DNA of 64,000 nucleotides from Lota lota (Eukaryota; Chordata; Actinopteri; Gadiformes; Lotidae), in the NCBI GenBank assembly GCA_026745465.1, contig JACYXH010000090.1, positions 371,501 through 435,500 of the forward strand. The letters are read 5' to 3'. The position numbers and the translations under genes were made by a program. Shown piece by piece: positions 14,805 to 27,222 of this stretch (position 1 is the first letter of the stretch; each line of letters opens with the position of its first letter). The notes under the pieces were generated by a model that was not told the origin of the DNA, did no database searches, and saw nothing but the letters and a program-made list of their open reading frames with translations.

Positions 14805-15430
14805 ATCTTAGCCATCAGCTGCCTCAACCATCCTGAGTAAAGCAATGAAACTAGTTCTACCGACTTCTTGCATCAAAATCTTTCAGTTGTCTGAGAAACA
14901 GAGCCATTGATTTACAGCCTCACTGTAACACAAAGCTCACAGAGCAAGACATAAAGCACAAACCATAGAGCGACTTGGATTTACGATGCAAAGTCTTACA
15001 TTTCGAAAAGCGGACGTCCAGGGTTGACTAGAGGAACAGTCAAACAGAGCACATCTTTACACAGACGGTGATCATAAGGAAGACAATGAGTCAATGATTT
15101 CTCTGATGGAAATGGTGAGCCCTCATCATGGGGGGACAAAACAAGTTCTGAATGAGGTTGTCTGGTAGAAGACACACATTCTGTAGACTGGGGGGTATTA
15201 TGGTCACAGCGTTGTGCAGAACATTGTAATGATGCACCTGCCAGGCTAACAGCTGTTAGCATTTATTAGCAACAAAAAAACCTGTAATGAAAACAAATAT
15301 GCACATTAGGTATAAAAACGCAGCCCTTCTATCATTCCTATAACAACACATCAAAGCTAATCGGGATGACCGGAACACCACAGAAAAAGATTCAGAACAC
15401 TGTCTCTTCCTGCAGCAGATGGATGGTTAT

Positions 15431-16238
15431 GCTGCATGAGGTAACGTCCTGCAACAACGCATCGTTATGCAGCAGGAGGTAACGTCCTGCAACAACGCAT
15501 CGTTATGCAGCAGGAGGTAACGTCCTGCAACAACGCATCGTTATGCAGCAGGAGATTAACTTCCTGCAACAACGCATCGTTATGCAGCAGGAGGTTAACT
15601 TCCTGCAACAACGCATCGTTATGCAGCAGGAGGTTAACTTCCTGCAACAACGCATCGTTATGCAGCAGAAGGTAACGTCCTGCAACAACGCATCGTTATG
15701 CAGCAGGAGATAACGTCCTGCAACAACGCATCGTTATGCAGCAGGAGATAACGTCCTGCAACAACGCATCGTTATGCAGCAGTAGGTTAACTTCCTGCAA
15801 CAACGCATCGCTATGCAGCAGAAGGTAACGTCCTGCAGCAACGCATCGTTATGCAGCAGGAGATAACGTCCTGCAACAACGCATCGTTATGCAGCAGGAG
15901 GTTAACTTCCTGCAACAACGCATCGTTATGCAGCAGGAGGTAACGTCCTGCAACAACGCATCGTTATGCAGCAGGAGGTTAACTTCCTGCAACAACGCAT
16001 CGTTATGCAGCAGGAGGTAACGTCCTGCAACAACGCATCGTTATGCAGCAGGAGGTTAACTTCCTGCAACAACGCATCGTTATGCAGCAGGAGGTAACGT
16101 CCTGCAACAACGCATCGTTATGCAGCAGGAGGTAACGTCCTGCAACAACGCATCGTTATGCAGCAGGAGGTAACGTCCTGCAACAACGCATCGTTATGCA
16201 GCAGGAGGTAACGTCCTGCAACAACGCATCGTTATGCA
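15431..16238. repeat. 38/39-bp minisatellite with an internal hairpin
   Basis: About 21 tandem copies. Each has CCTGCAACAACGCATCGTTA followed by TGCAGCAGGAG, then either GTAACGT (38 bp) or GTTAACTT (39 bp). Inside each unit CTGCA pairs with TGCAG, and AACG pairs with CGTT around CAT, so every unit can fold back. Copies are nearly identical apart from the two linker types. Confidence 0.96.
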
Positions 16239-17210
16239 GCACTGTTCTTTTGTCTAGACGTGTTTCTGATTAATCCAGCATGTCCAACAGAGTCAAGGAA
16301 ACGGGACAATGTCCTTTTCATCTGTACTACGGGAACACAACATCCTCCAGTTTTTTCATCAGTAAAAGATGCATGGCAGGTTTCTATTTTCTAAAACCCT
16401 ATGAAAGGGAATAGAAAAACTGATGTAATGAGATCAATATTTATAGCATGTATATTTTTCCCATTTAAGTCCACTGAATGTTTTGTTTTGTGCAATGTTT
16501 AACATTACAAATTCAATACAATATACCGATCTAGATACCTAATGAATCTTGAACACACTCAACAACATGTTGAGTGTTGAGTGACATGATTATGTCAAGC
16601 TGGCCCAGGAGTGGGGGTTGGGGAACATTTGGGCTGAGGATCCAAGTGATCCTCAGTTTCTACGTCTTATTGATAGACATCTCCACCAGTTGTGGAGGGG
16701 TCAGCAATGGCAATCTGGGCTTCATTTCTAGGAAGAAGGCAATTTTATTTTATTTTTTTCTCCCAGTACCGATGGGAAATGATTATGTATTTGTCTACAA
16801 GAAAAGACAAATCACAGAGCGTAAATGTGTTGGTCATTTGTGTGCAAAATAAACTCCTTCCCATTAGCAGTACTTCACTAGATCGGAAACAGGTCAGTTC
16901 TGCACGCGGAATATTGACCAGCTATCAATCTCATCGGCGGCGATGAGAGGTTTCTAGAGGCTTCTACGTTGTTATCCCCAGTTAAAGGCCTGTGCTACAG
17001 CTGTATGGACATGAAATTCTGCAGCAAATGAGCAAAAGCGCATCAGTTCACTCTTAATGGAGTACAACCACAGGGATTGTGTGTGTCTGTGTGGGATTGG
17101 AAACGTCAATATTCATGTGGTGATCATCTTAGCATCACATTGAGCCAGTGACCTGAAGTTGTGGACTAATTTGACAACGTTGGGGCATCGTGTTGAATGA
17201 CTAGTTAAAT

Positions 17211-17297
17211 TACATTATACCTCCATCTCCATATATAATACCTCCATCTTTATACATTATACCTCCATCTCCATACATTATACCTCCATCTCTCAAC
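17211..17297. repeat. short 21-bp tandem repeat
   Basis: Four imperfect copies of ATTATACCTCCATCTCCATA. Confidence 0.85.
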
Positions 17298-17449
17298 GTA
17301 GCTTGGATATACATATCAACATTAACACCTTGAACCAGAATCTGCCTTTTATACAAATAACGGCGGTGACTTAATAAGACCAAGAAAGAGTCTGAACAAC
17401 ACCATTATTCAAGTGAGAGAAGCTGGCTGAGCACTGACGGACGGATGGA

Positions 17450-17550
17450 GGAGAGAGAAAAGGTGATGAGAACGAGAAGGAGAGATAGAGAGCAAGAGAG
17501 AGCGAGAGCGACAGCAAGAGCGAGAGCGAGAGCGAGAGAGAGAGAGAGAA
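17450..17550. repeat. impure GA/GC microsatellite
   Basis: GAGA blocks with AGCGAGAGCGAC interruptions. Confidence 0.85.
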
Positions 17551-19469
17551 AACGAGGCCAGAGGAGGAGAACTAGAAGGACAGCCAGGCACCTCCCCTGC
17601 TGAGTAAATCATTCAGCTAGTTCTCATTAGCAGCCGGACTTCCACAACTTAAACTGTGGAGCTGCTTAATGAAAGGCTGAGGAGCACATGGCTGCAACTT
17701 CTCCTTGTCCCGAATTAGATGTAAGAGCAGGATGAGGTGCCGCCACCAAGCACACCCTTACTTTACTTTCTACTCTCTCTGTCCCTCTTTCTCTCCCTCC
17801 CTCCCCCCTCTCTCGCTCTAGTCCAGAATCAAAGCCAATGTGCAAGGTGGGGCCGTCTTTGAGATGAGAAGAGAACGATGACACAGAAGAGGAAATATGT
17901 AGTATAAGGCTAATGTTATACAACTAGTGCTAATTAGAGTAGCGTGTATATAGTTTGAGTGTAGAGTAGATTGCAAAACGGTAGTGCAGTCTAGTGGGGA
18001 CAGTGCTAGCAAGTAGATGGCACTGCAGCGACAACATTTGAAACCTGGGAATCTTTGCTCCTGCTTTTCTGATCAATACAGCATGTTTTAAATTACATGA
18101 GAGATGTTCATGATGCGGGGTGCGTTAATAGCACGCTGCAGATGTTCAGCCGACGGCAAAGCTTCATCCTTGAGCACAACAACAGCTAGAAAAGCCAGAA
18201 CACTTATTTTCTGATTCAAAGGACCACAACAAAAGGGCAGGCCACAGAGGGGACGTTAAACCATCGCTGCGTTGCAGCTAGCAATAATTACAGCCCATCT
18301 ATCCAGGCTGTCACAATGTTGTTATTCTCGTGAGTGGAACGCTGAATATAGTGACCCCAAACAATAGTCGGCCGTCAGGAAATCTTATGTTTTTATTTGT
18401 CGTTACGCGACATTGGTCCAAATAGTGGTGTTGCTTGACAGATCAAGTTGGTCCTTTGGTAAAGCTCCTCTCTTCCACCTTATAAATAGATTAGCAGTCT
18501 TGACTCTCTCTCTCAAGCAATACATCACATTGACTATGTAACACTGTTTCGAACCATAGAAAGTGACCAGAAACAATCAGTTATTTCAGAGTTGCTCTTA
18601 CTGCATGAGAGGTTGTTGTTCCACTTATCTAGGGTCAATCCAAAGTGTTTATAACAGGATCAAGGACAATGCTGTCCTTGGAGAACCGTTGTGACGAGCT
18701 GCTGTCCAGACGCTAACGTGTTGCGGTCTCATCTCTGGCCGTGAAACTGCGATTTTGGTCGCTCACTCCTGCATGATGTACAGAGACGTTGTCAACAGGA
18801 AATGAGCGAGGATGCTATCCTGTTTCCTCAAGACAGAAACAGCTCTTTCCTTTCTTACACATTGCCACAAGCACACAAACACAAAACACACTTCAAATGT
18901 AAATAAGTCACACATGCTTTGTTCAATCAAGGTTGGCAGCCTAATTTTATGGAAATGAATTTACTTAGTTCAACAAGGTAATCATGGTTATGAGGTAGTA
19001 GAAGTATATGATAAGTAAATTAATTAATAAGCAAATCACTGTCATACTGGATCACATCCATTATGACTTTTCTGATCTTACTGAGCGTTGCTATGGGTGA
19101 CATGAAGTCTATAACTATCCCAGCTCAGAACAATCAACAACAACTTAATAAACAAAATATCTCCGATAGATGTGACATTATCTGATTGTTCCGCCAAAAA
19201 AAATAATCAGGCCTACGATAATAATAATAAAATAATAACTAGACATTTCCAATTGTATATTTTCTGAAGAAATGTGTGGTTGCATGCTAACGTGAACATG
19301 CTCACATGCTATTGCTAGCAAGGCTTATACTCAAACACGCTAAGTTTCAAATCCCTTGGCCACTTAGAAGCGGACTTGTGATTGATTGAATGCTGTTGGT
19401 TCATTTGCATATATTTATTTGCGCATAACTCTGGCATTTTTTCCTCAATCAAAAAAAAGATATATATAT

Positions 19470-20250
19470 CCAGGCTGACCTTTTGGGTTTCAGCATGTCA
19501 AATAAAGCCCAGATACCAAGATCCAGAATGTTTGACAAACGGAGCGAGAGGTCGTTTAGCTTCAGCTGTGAGACAAACTGGTATTTCAAATTTTGGAGAC
19601 CTGCCTACGCGCGGTTTCTTTATGTGTACCAACTCTGAGTTGTTCACCTTGGGAATGGTTGAAGTCAGCGTTTTTCCCCCATTGACATCCATTATAAAAA
19701 ATTGCTTGGTAAGCACCTATAACAGTGGTAATTTTAAATTTACATGGTGATGTAATTATTTAGCTATCGACACAAAACTTTCCACATTACGTAAGGGGGA
19801 TGTCCTTGATGGACCCACCAAGGTTTAGGTCCCTAGGGTACTCTGCAGCAAACTCATTTGTATAATTGTACATAACTCAACCATTACAAAAAATACATAT
19901 ATAAATAAAGAAAACTTTGGTCAGAAGCTTCTAAGGAGCATAGATACCACATTTGGTGTCATTAAAAATTTCGGTAACATTGTCAAGGTTTTTCTCAAGG
20001 TTTTCCAAACTTTCAAGGTACAGAAAAATCTATCCAGAGGGACCTTATGGGTCCTTGAGGCAAAAAGGTTCAGCCTGTCAAATAAGGCAAAGATACCAAG
20101 TTTCAGCAATTTTTATCAAACGGGGCAGGGGGCATTGCAGTCTAGGTTTAACCACGAATTGTAGCGCCCCCTGTGGTCAAAGCGGTACCTTACTTTGGAA
20201 AGTTTCCATTAGTGTGCCAAACTTGACAACTCCCAGATGTTTACATTTGG
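19470..20250 (+). repeat. two diverged copies of an unidentified repeat
   Basis: About 19490-19560 and about 20070-20130 share GTTTCAGC or GTTCAGCC, TGTCAAATAA, AGATACCAAG and CAAACGG in the same order and similar spacing. Each copy is followed by a loosely similar segment (TTGTTCACCTTGGGAATGG and AGCGCCCCCTGTGGTCAAAG). This suggests an old duplicated or interspersed element. I do not recognise the family, and the ends are approximate. Confidence 0.5.
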
Positions 20251-20403
20251 AGTTGTTTACTTAGCGTTGTGGCCCTATTCACTTTCCATAATAAATAAAA
20301 ATGTGAAAAAGTATATATAAATATACAATATTTATATTGCAATATTCTTACAATAAAAGTAATAGTGCACTAGTTCCGGAAAATAAGGCAGAATAATAAT
20401 AAC

Positions 20404-20690
20404 AAAAAGATACATGATAACAGTAGAGTGGCTTGCTTTGATACCACACTCATAAAAAGAAACATGATAACAGTAGAGTGGCTTGCTCTGAAACCACTCT
20501 AATAAACAGAGCATGCGCTAGTAAATTATGGTCCATATTGGTAGGTCTAAAGTAAGGCATACCATAGTCTAGGTCAACAGTTAGGCTTACAATAGTCTAG
20601 GTCAACAGTTAGGCCTATCATAGTGTAAGTATACAGTCAGGCCTACCATAGTGAAGTTCTACAGTAAGGCCTACCATCGTCTATAACTAT
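20404..20690. repeat. 50-bp duplication and 28-bp tandem repeat
   Basis: Two tandem 50-bp copies at 20404-20503 share ATGATAACAGTAGAGTGGCT. From 20551 to 20690 there are five 28-bp copies built on AGTTAGGCCTACCATAGTCT with diverging ends. Confidence 0.88.
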
Positions 20691-21008
20691 AGAACAGCAC
20701 CTCATAGTTTCACTCTTGATTGACAAAGACAGGACGCCAAGACCACAGCTGAGACAACTTCCACCACTGCTGTTCTCCAATTCGAAAACAAAGGCACTGA
20801 AAAACTACAAATAAGAGCAGCTGCATGCAGACCCCCAGGGGAACAGGACAGTGGAACCGCATCCTCCTTCAAAGACGGGGCAAAGTGTCACACAGCCCAA
20901 AAGCATACGTTTCCTTTCTGAGAGTCAGACCAGTAGGTGCATGTTGGGAGAGGAATCAGAAAGCTGAGCAAACAACTGAAGTTGAACACCTCCTGATTTC
21001 ACACGTGT

Positions 21009-21085
21009 GTTAGGGTTAGGGTTTAGGGTTTGGGGTTTAGGGTTTCGGTTTAGGGTTTGGGTTTAGGGTAAGGGTTAGGATTAGG
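21009..21085 (+). repeat. interstitial telomere-like tract
   Basis: A run of TTAGGG and its variants TTTAGGG, TTTGGGG, TTTCGG and TAAGGG on the plus strand, about 77 bp. It is degenerate, so not a recent telomere. Confidence 0.88.
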
Positions 21086-21300
21086 CTGACTCTAGCTCTG
21101 CAGTCATATTAAACACCAGACAGCAGCAAGTAAGAACATATCCAAATGACATTCAGCATCTCTTCTTCACAAGGGCTTACGTAGACTAGAGAAGTCAGAA
21201 TAGCTTAAGTTGGTCATAAAACATATGCATTATCGGGCACCATCAATCCCATATAGATGTGGCTCAGTGCTGCCCTGCAAATGTCATCGTCCTCTCATTC

Positions 21301-21485
21301 AATCCTCTCTCTTTCGCTCGTCTTCCCCTCTCTCCTTTTTTCCTGTCCGCTCCCTCCCTCCTTTTTTCTTGTCCGCTCCCTCCCTCCTTTTTTCCTGTCC
21401 GCTCCCTCCCTCCTTTTTTCCTGTCCGCTCCCTCCCTCCTTTCTTCCGGTCCTCCCTCTCTCTCCTCCTTTCTTCCCTCTCTCTG
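21301..21485. repeat. 26-bp pyrimidine-rich tandem repeat
   Basis: About four copies of a unit containing TTTTTTCCTGTCCGCTCCCT followed by CCCTCC, flanked by similar CT-rich sequence. Confidence 0.9.
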
Positions 21486-22739
21486 ACGATCTATTGTGGC
21501 GTTGCATGTCTTGGAGAGCTGCCTCAGTGACGAATGAGGGGCATCCCACCGCCCCTCCCCGGACAAAAAGTCCCTTCACGTCCCGTCAAAACCAGTTCGA
21601 TGGGGGGTCTTAATGTCACCCCGTTCCCACGTCGGATGCTTCTGGGAGTTTGTTCCGACTCGGATTCCTCGCGGCATTCCGGCATGTATCAACATTCCGA
21701 ACATAGCGGGGAAGTTGTCGGAAAAATGCTGCGATGGCCTGCGACCTATCGGTCCACTAGCTTACACCTCTTCTGAGGTTATGCTCAAGCTGGGGATGAC
21801 TGTTACACAAAATCAAACACCCTCTACTTGCTGAATGTAGGCCTACTTACTATGCCCTCACCACTTAATTAATTTATGGAAGAGGTCCAATAAATGTTAA
21901 TTAAACATTGACACCAATGTTAAACTTCCGCTTTGAAGCGGACTAAATTATCATTTGCATACAAGTTTGAACATTACAGCTGCATTACAACCATGACCAC
22001 AAATGCACATCATTCTGACTGTGTGTGATTGTAAATAAATGGGAAGCAAATATTTTATACCATACACTACTGCGATGAGTGTTCCTCATAAATACAGCCC
22101 CTTAATGTTGCCGTGCAGGTCACACCTAGCCTGAGATATACAGCCCCTTACTGTTGCCATCCATGTCACAATTACCCACCATTTGCTTTCATTAGTCTCG
22201 TTTCGTACACATGGGCTAATTGCACATAATCTGACCTCATTACGGAAATATTTTAGCACTTTGCTGCAGCTGGTGTTTGCCCTGGGCTGAGCGCTCCTCT
22301 ACTGTAGCTGATCTCAGTGCAGAGAGGCCCGTTTGGTGTAAATAGCGTTGATGCATGACTGGCATACATTGGGTATCACGTTAGTAAAAAAATAACTATT
22401 GGATTTCTGTGGCCAATTTGCATTGTTTTTACAGTCAGACTCCCCTCCTAAAAGTCACATATGTTTCTTTAATCATCCTCCACAGCTATGAAAGTAATTT
22501 GATATTTGGGGAGTTCGTGGAAAATGTTTCTTCAACTCACCCAGAGCTAGAGACCAGAGAGCCAGGGACAGACTCTGTCGTTCCATCAGTGTCTGCTGTT
22601 CCTCAATTGGAGAACACTTTAGTCTAAACACAGTGACGACCTAAAAATATAACGTGCCCTCAAATGACTCAGCAGACAACTACAGATGCTAGTCGGCCAA
22701 GCAGTCTCTGAGCAACTCATCAGTAGCGCTGATACAGAA

Positions 22740-22950
22740 ACGTTTTCCTGATGATGTCATCAACCGTTCTCCTGATGACGTCATCGACACAACATCCAGA
22801 GACGTTCTCCTGATGACGTCATCGACACAGCATCCAGAGACGTTCTCCTGATGACGTCATCGACACAGCATCCAGAGACGTTCTCCTGATGACGTCATCG
22901 ACACAGCATCCAGAGACGTTCTCCTGATGACGTCATCGACACAGCAGACA
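22740..22950. repeat. 38-bp minisatellite carrying CRE palindromes
   Basis: Five copies of a 38-bp unit (GACGTTCTCCTGATGACGTC then ATCGACACAGCATCCAGA), preceded by a shorter diverged copy. Each full unit contains the palindrome TGACGTCA at 22776, 22814, 22852, 22890 and 22928; the diverged copy has TGATGTCA. Confidence 0.95.
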
Positions 22951-23275
22951 GCGTCTAATGCCCGGAGCCAAAGCGACCAGACTCGTGCGAGGGACGTGCT
23001 CTGTGTGCCTGGCTCCGTGTGCCTGGCAGAGAGGCTGTCGAGACGGTTCGACTCCCCGCGGCCTGAGCTAATATAAAGATGTCTGGAGGCCAGGCCGGTA
23101 GATCTGTTACACGCTGAGGGATGTTTGGCTGCGCCGCTCCAACCCCTCCAACCCACGAGGTCATTTTAGCCTTGGATGAAATTCTAGAGGAGAGCGAGTC
23201 GGCTCAGCTGGGGCCCCGTTGTAAACACTGGTCAAATTCAGTATGTGTCTGAGTGTCTTAAGTGTGTGTATATAT

Positions 23276-23279
23276 ATGT

Positions 23280-23378
<99 letters not shown>

Positions 23379-23492
23379 GATGGACGGATGTAAACAGTGT
23401 GTATGTGATTGTGGGTCCTGCTGGGAAGGCAATCCTGGGGGAGGAGAATGGGTTGGGCTGGGTGATGAGGCATGATGAAAATATGCTCCAGC

Positions 23493-23527
<35 letters not shown>
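23276..23527. repeat. (GT)n microsatellites
   Basis: GT with TATA and TATG at its start, pure at 23286-23377, and a second GT tract at 23495-23527. The sequence between them is unique. Confidence 0.94.
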
Positions 23528-23530
<3 letters not shown>

Positions 23531-24911
23531 ATGTGCATGCATGTACACGCGCACACGGTCTGATGGTGAAGGGTAACCATTACCAGGGTAACCTTGGCGT
23601 TTATATTTGTGCGTCTATGTAGTTCCGGACCGTCAGTGGTGCTATTGCACAGATTTACTACACAATCAAAAAAACACCACATGACCGCCTTACACATTCA
23701 CATTCTATGTTTTTTAAGGGTCATGATATGGGCGCTGAATAGTAATTCCAAGAATGCAATCCCTCCCATACATATTCACAGTGGCCAGTTTATGACTTGC
23801 ATGAAGATCCCAATAAACTGAAGTATCAGCCAACTGGAACTGGTTTATGTTGATGATTTACGGCTCTCAATTAATTCCGACCTCGTGTTCTGAATCCCGG
23901 ATGGCATGTCTTCATTCCATCATCAGAGGAAAATAAACTTCACATTGAATTGATAAATACTAAGTTGTGAATATAAATATTTCCCATGCCTGTTATGTGA
24001 TCTGATTAATCGACTGTAGGAATCCAGAGCACTGAACAAAGTATAACTCTGGTTCAGCGACTGGAATTTCCAAAACGGGGCATCCGACTGCAGTTTAAAA
24101 GTTAGTCTGAACGCCGCTGGAGCCGTCGGAACTAGCCCAGCGTCGGCCCCGACGGCTGGCACAAGACAATATTTAGCTGGCGCCCATTGTCCGCCAGTAG
24201 GCCTTTGTAAGCCTTAAAACGTTTCTGCAGCCGCTCTCTGTCAAGACACACCCGCTCTGCTCCGGTATGCGATAGTCAACAGTAACTGAGCCGCAATCCA
24301 GCCACTCAAGTGAGCCACAATGAGAGGACCGCGATTGGCCCTGGCTCGGTCCAATCGCCTTTATCTCAAGATAATGCAGCCCGCGACGGCAGCGAGGCTT
24401 ACGGGAGGAATTTGACCCCGCCCTGCCGGCCTGGAAACTAAAACAGAGCACTAAGTGGGCCGTTACCCCGACATACACAAACACACGCTGCCACCGTCAC
24501 ACAGGGCATCCAGGGAGTACAGGGGATAGGGCGTTCAGGAGCAGGCTGCCATGCTAATGTGGGACACACATACACACATGCAAACGCACACATACACATA
24601 CACAACACAAGTCTTGCTGTCGCTGTAGTGAGATCTACTCAACAGCTCGCTCTTACTTGCGGCTGTATATTCCAAACAAACAATGCCCGGCGTGACAAAA
24701 ACATAATGGAAAACAGGCTCCCCTGTAACCTAAACAGACACTTTTAAATAAACTCGGAAACTATCCTGTGTTTGTTTAAACAGACTGCATGCTAGAACAG
24801 GACTCATATGCATGCAGGCATTTACATACACCACTTATACAGTGGCTGACGCTCCTTTAAACAACAGCGGATGACACCTGACCCCGTTAAAAACAAAACG
24901 TTAACCTCCTA

Positions 24912-25170
<259 letters not shown>

Positions 25171-25195
25171 AAAGACAATAACACACAGCACTCAC

Positions 25196-25300
25196 CATTG
25201 TGAGTGGATTCCTTGCGGTCCGCCACCTTCTTCAGCGCAGAGACGAGGGCATCGGAGGGAACGCGTGGACCCTCCACATACTTAGGCTTTCTGATTGGTC
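25196..25300 (-). CDS. tanc1: tanc1 coding exon 3 (residues 92-126)
   Basis: 105 bp exon, phase 1 at both ends. The acceptor is GTGCCTGCAG with AG at 25302-25301; the donor is AATG/GTGAGT with GT at 25195-25194. It encodes GPIRKPKYVEGPRVPSDALV and then SALKKVADRKESTHN. The basic KPKYVE block matches mammalian TANC1 (PVRKPKYVESPRVP, recalled) and separates TANC1 from TANC2. The rest is charged, shows no domain and is probably disordered. Its length and phases would let it be skipped in frame. Repeats flank it on both sides: GA on the plus strand beyond the acceptor and CA beyond the donor. Confidence 0.96.
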
Positions 25301-25318
25301 CTGCAGGCACCAATCACG

Positions 25319-25324
25319 CAGACA

Positions 25325-25361
<37 letters not shown>

Positions 25362-25775
25362 ACAGAGAGAGATACCAGTCACGCAGACAGTGAGAAAGAG
25401 AGACCAGTCATGCAGACAGAGAGAGACCAGTCATGCATACAGATACAAAGAGAGGAAGAGAGAGAGAGGGAGAGAGAGGGAGTGTGAAAGAGTGGTAGAA
25501 AGGGAGAGAGAGAGGGTTAGAGGGAGGGAGAGAGAGAAGGAGAAAGAGACAGAGGGAGAGAGAGACAGAGAGGGAGAGAAATGGAAAGGGAGAGGGAGAG
25601 AGATGGAGACAGAGAGGGAGAGAGATGGAGAGAGGGAGGGAGAGGGAGGGAGAGAGAAAGGGAGAGAAAGACAGAGAGAGAGACAGAGAGGGAGAGAGAG
25701 GGAGAGAGAGGGAGAGAAGGTGGCAGTAGGAGAGATAATGAAAATGAGACAGAAAGAGAAAGGGGGGGGGGGGGG
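25319..25775. repeat. GA-rich tract upstream of exon 3 and poly-G
   Basis: GA repeats with CAGTCA-bearing interruptions (about 25370-25440), then GA, GGGA and GACA to about 25760, ending in G14 at 25762-25775. On the transcript strand it is a CU-rich tract ending about 17 bases before the acceptor. Confidence 0.94.
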
Positions 25776-26268
25776 TGGTTTCTGTATTAACGTATTCCAG
25801 ATGGGTTAAGAGATGAGGCAGCACAGTCCTGGTGGGACACATTCTGCGGTGCTCTGTAGCTGTTACACACACATGCACTCATTCATACGCACACACACAC
25901 ACAGCCTTTCTACTCGCCCGCTGGAGACGGTTCTCAGTGTAATAACAAACAGCTTGAAACCTTCGCAATCAGCCCCGTGCTGAACTTTAAATATGAACAT
26001 CGAGTGTGAAGAGACAGTAGTTATCCCCATGTGTTGATCCATGCGTCCTCTTTCCTCCACACGTCTCCTCGTTTGCATTAAAGAGAGCAGAGGACGGGGA
26101 GTTTAGGGTCCAGGCATCGCTGTGGAGGTCAGGTAACGTATCTGGGACGAGACCATTTGGTGAGGAGCTGAAGGTCTGCTGGCGACTCACTTCCTCTGGA
26201 GGGGACCATGAAAACCCTGCTCCAGATACACAGCTCCCCTCACACACCACAGGTCTGCTTGTCCTCTT

Positions 26269-26381
<113 letters not shown>

Positions 26382-27043
26382 ATCTATAAGATGTGAAGGA
26401 TAAAGCCAGGTCGAGGCACTTCACAAGTCTTCGTCTCTCAGTCGACAGCTCAGTCACAAGATATTCTGCGGCTACATCGCTCTTCGTCCTGTTGTTAGTG
26501 TCCACAGATAAAGCCGTTTGCTCGAGTGACAGAAGTGAAGCAAACGCTGAACCTTGAGTTACGTCGTCTTACGCCCACCGAGAAAAGAGAAGAAAGACCA
26601 ACGGCTCAATTTCAAACCATCAAACAAACACGTCGAAACTGAGCGCAACTCATCAACATTGGCTTGCGTCTTAAGGGATGGAAGAAAATACATTACAGAG
26701 TCAAGGAAGAACAACAATCAATCTGCAAGTCTAAATCAATTCAACATTGGCAGGGGAAGTGTCTGGCGATGTTGGGTCCATAAGTGAAGATAGCAACACA
26801 GCAGCCAGTCACTCCGCCTGTGAGTTGCACTGCCCTTGCCAGCAGAAACTATAGATCTGGAGGAGAGACAGCCGGTAAGACCAGCCTTAACACACTAGAT
26901 GGAGAGACATAGTCATTCCCCTTCCCCACTCCCACATTCTATCAACTGATCTGGAAATGTCATCGCTACGACCAGGGCACTGGGTTTCGGCTAGGTTGCT
27001 ACACACCATCTATGGACGTGTGGGTTGAAGTGCACACAAATGA

Positions 27044-27082
27044 GTGAGAGATACAGACAGACAGAGAGAGATACAGACAGAC

Positions 27083-27119
<37 letters not shown>

Positions 27120-27222
27120 GGGAGAGAGAGAGAGAGAGAATCAGTGAGAAAACAGAAACGAGAGAGAAGAGAGACAGACAGAGAAATAAAGAGGGAGAAA
27201 AAGAAAGAGAGAAAGAGAAACT
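27044..27222. repeat. GA/GACA compound repeat
   Basis: ATACAGACAGACAGAGAG blocks, a pure ACAG run, then impure GA. Confidence 0.92.

Noticed and set aside
15431-16238. Regular direct repeats resembling a CRISPR array
   Set aside because: The intervals are nearly identical, not unique spacers; the DNA is vertebrate and no cas genes are present. It is a minisatellite.
16555-16575. Small inverted repeat CACTCAACA/TGTTGAGTG
   Set aside because: Nine-base arms are expected many times by chance in 64 kb, and nothing around it suggests an element end.
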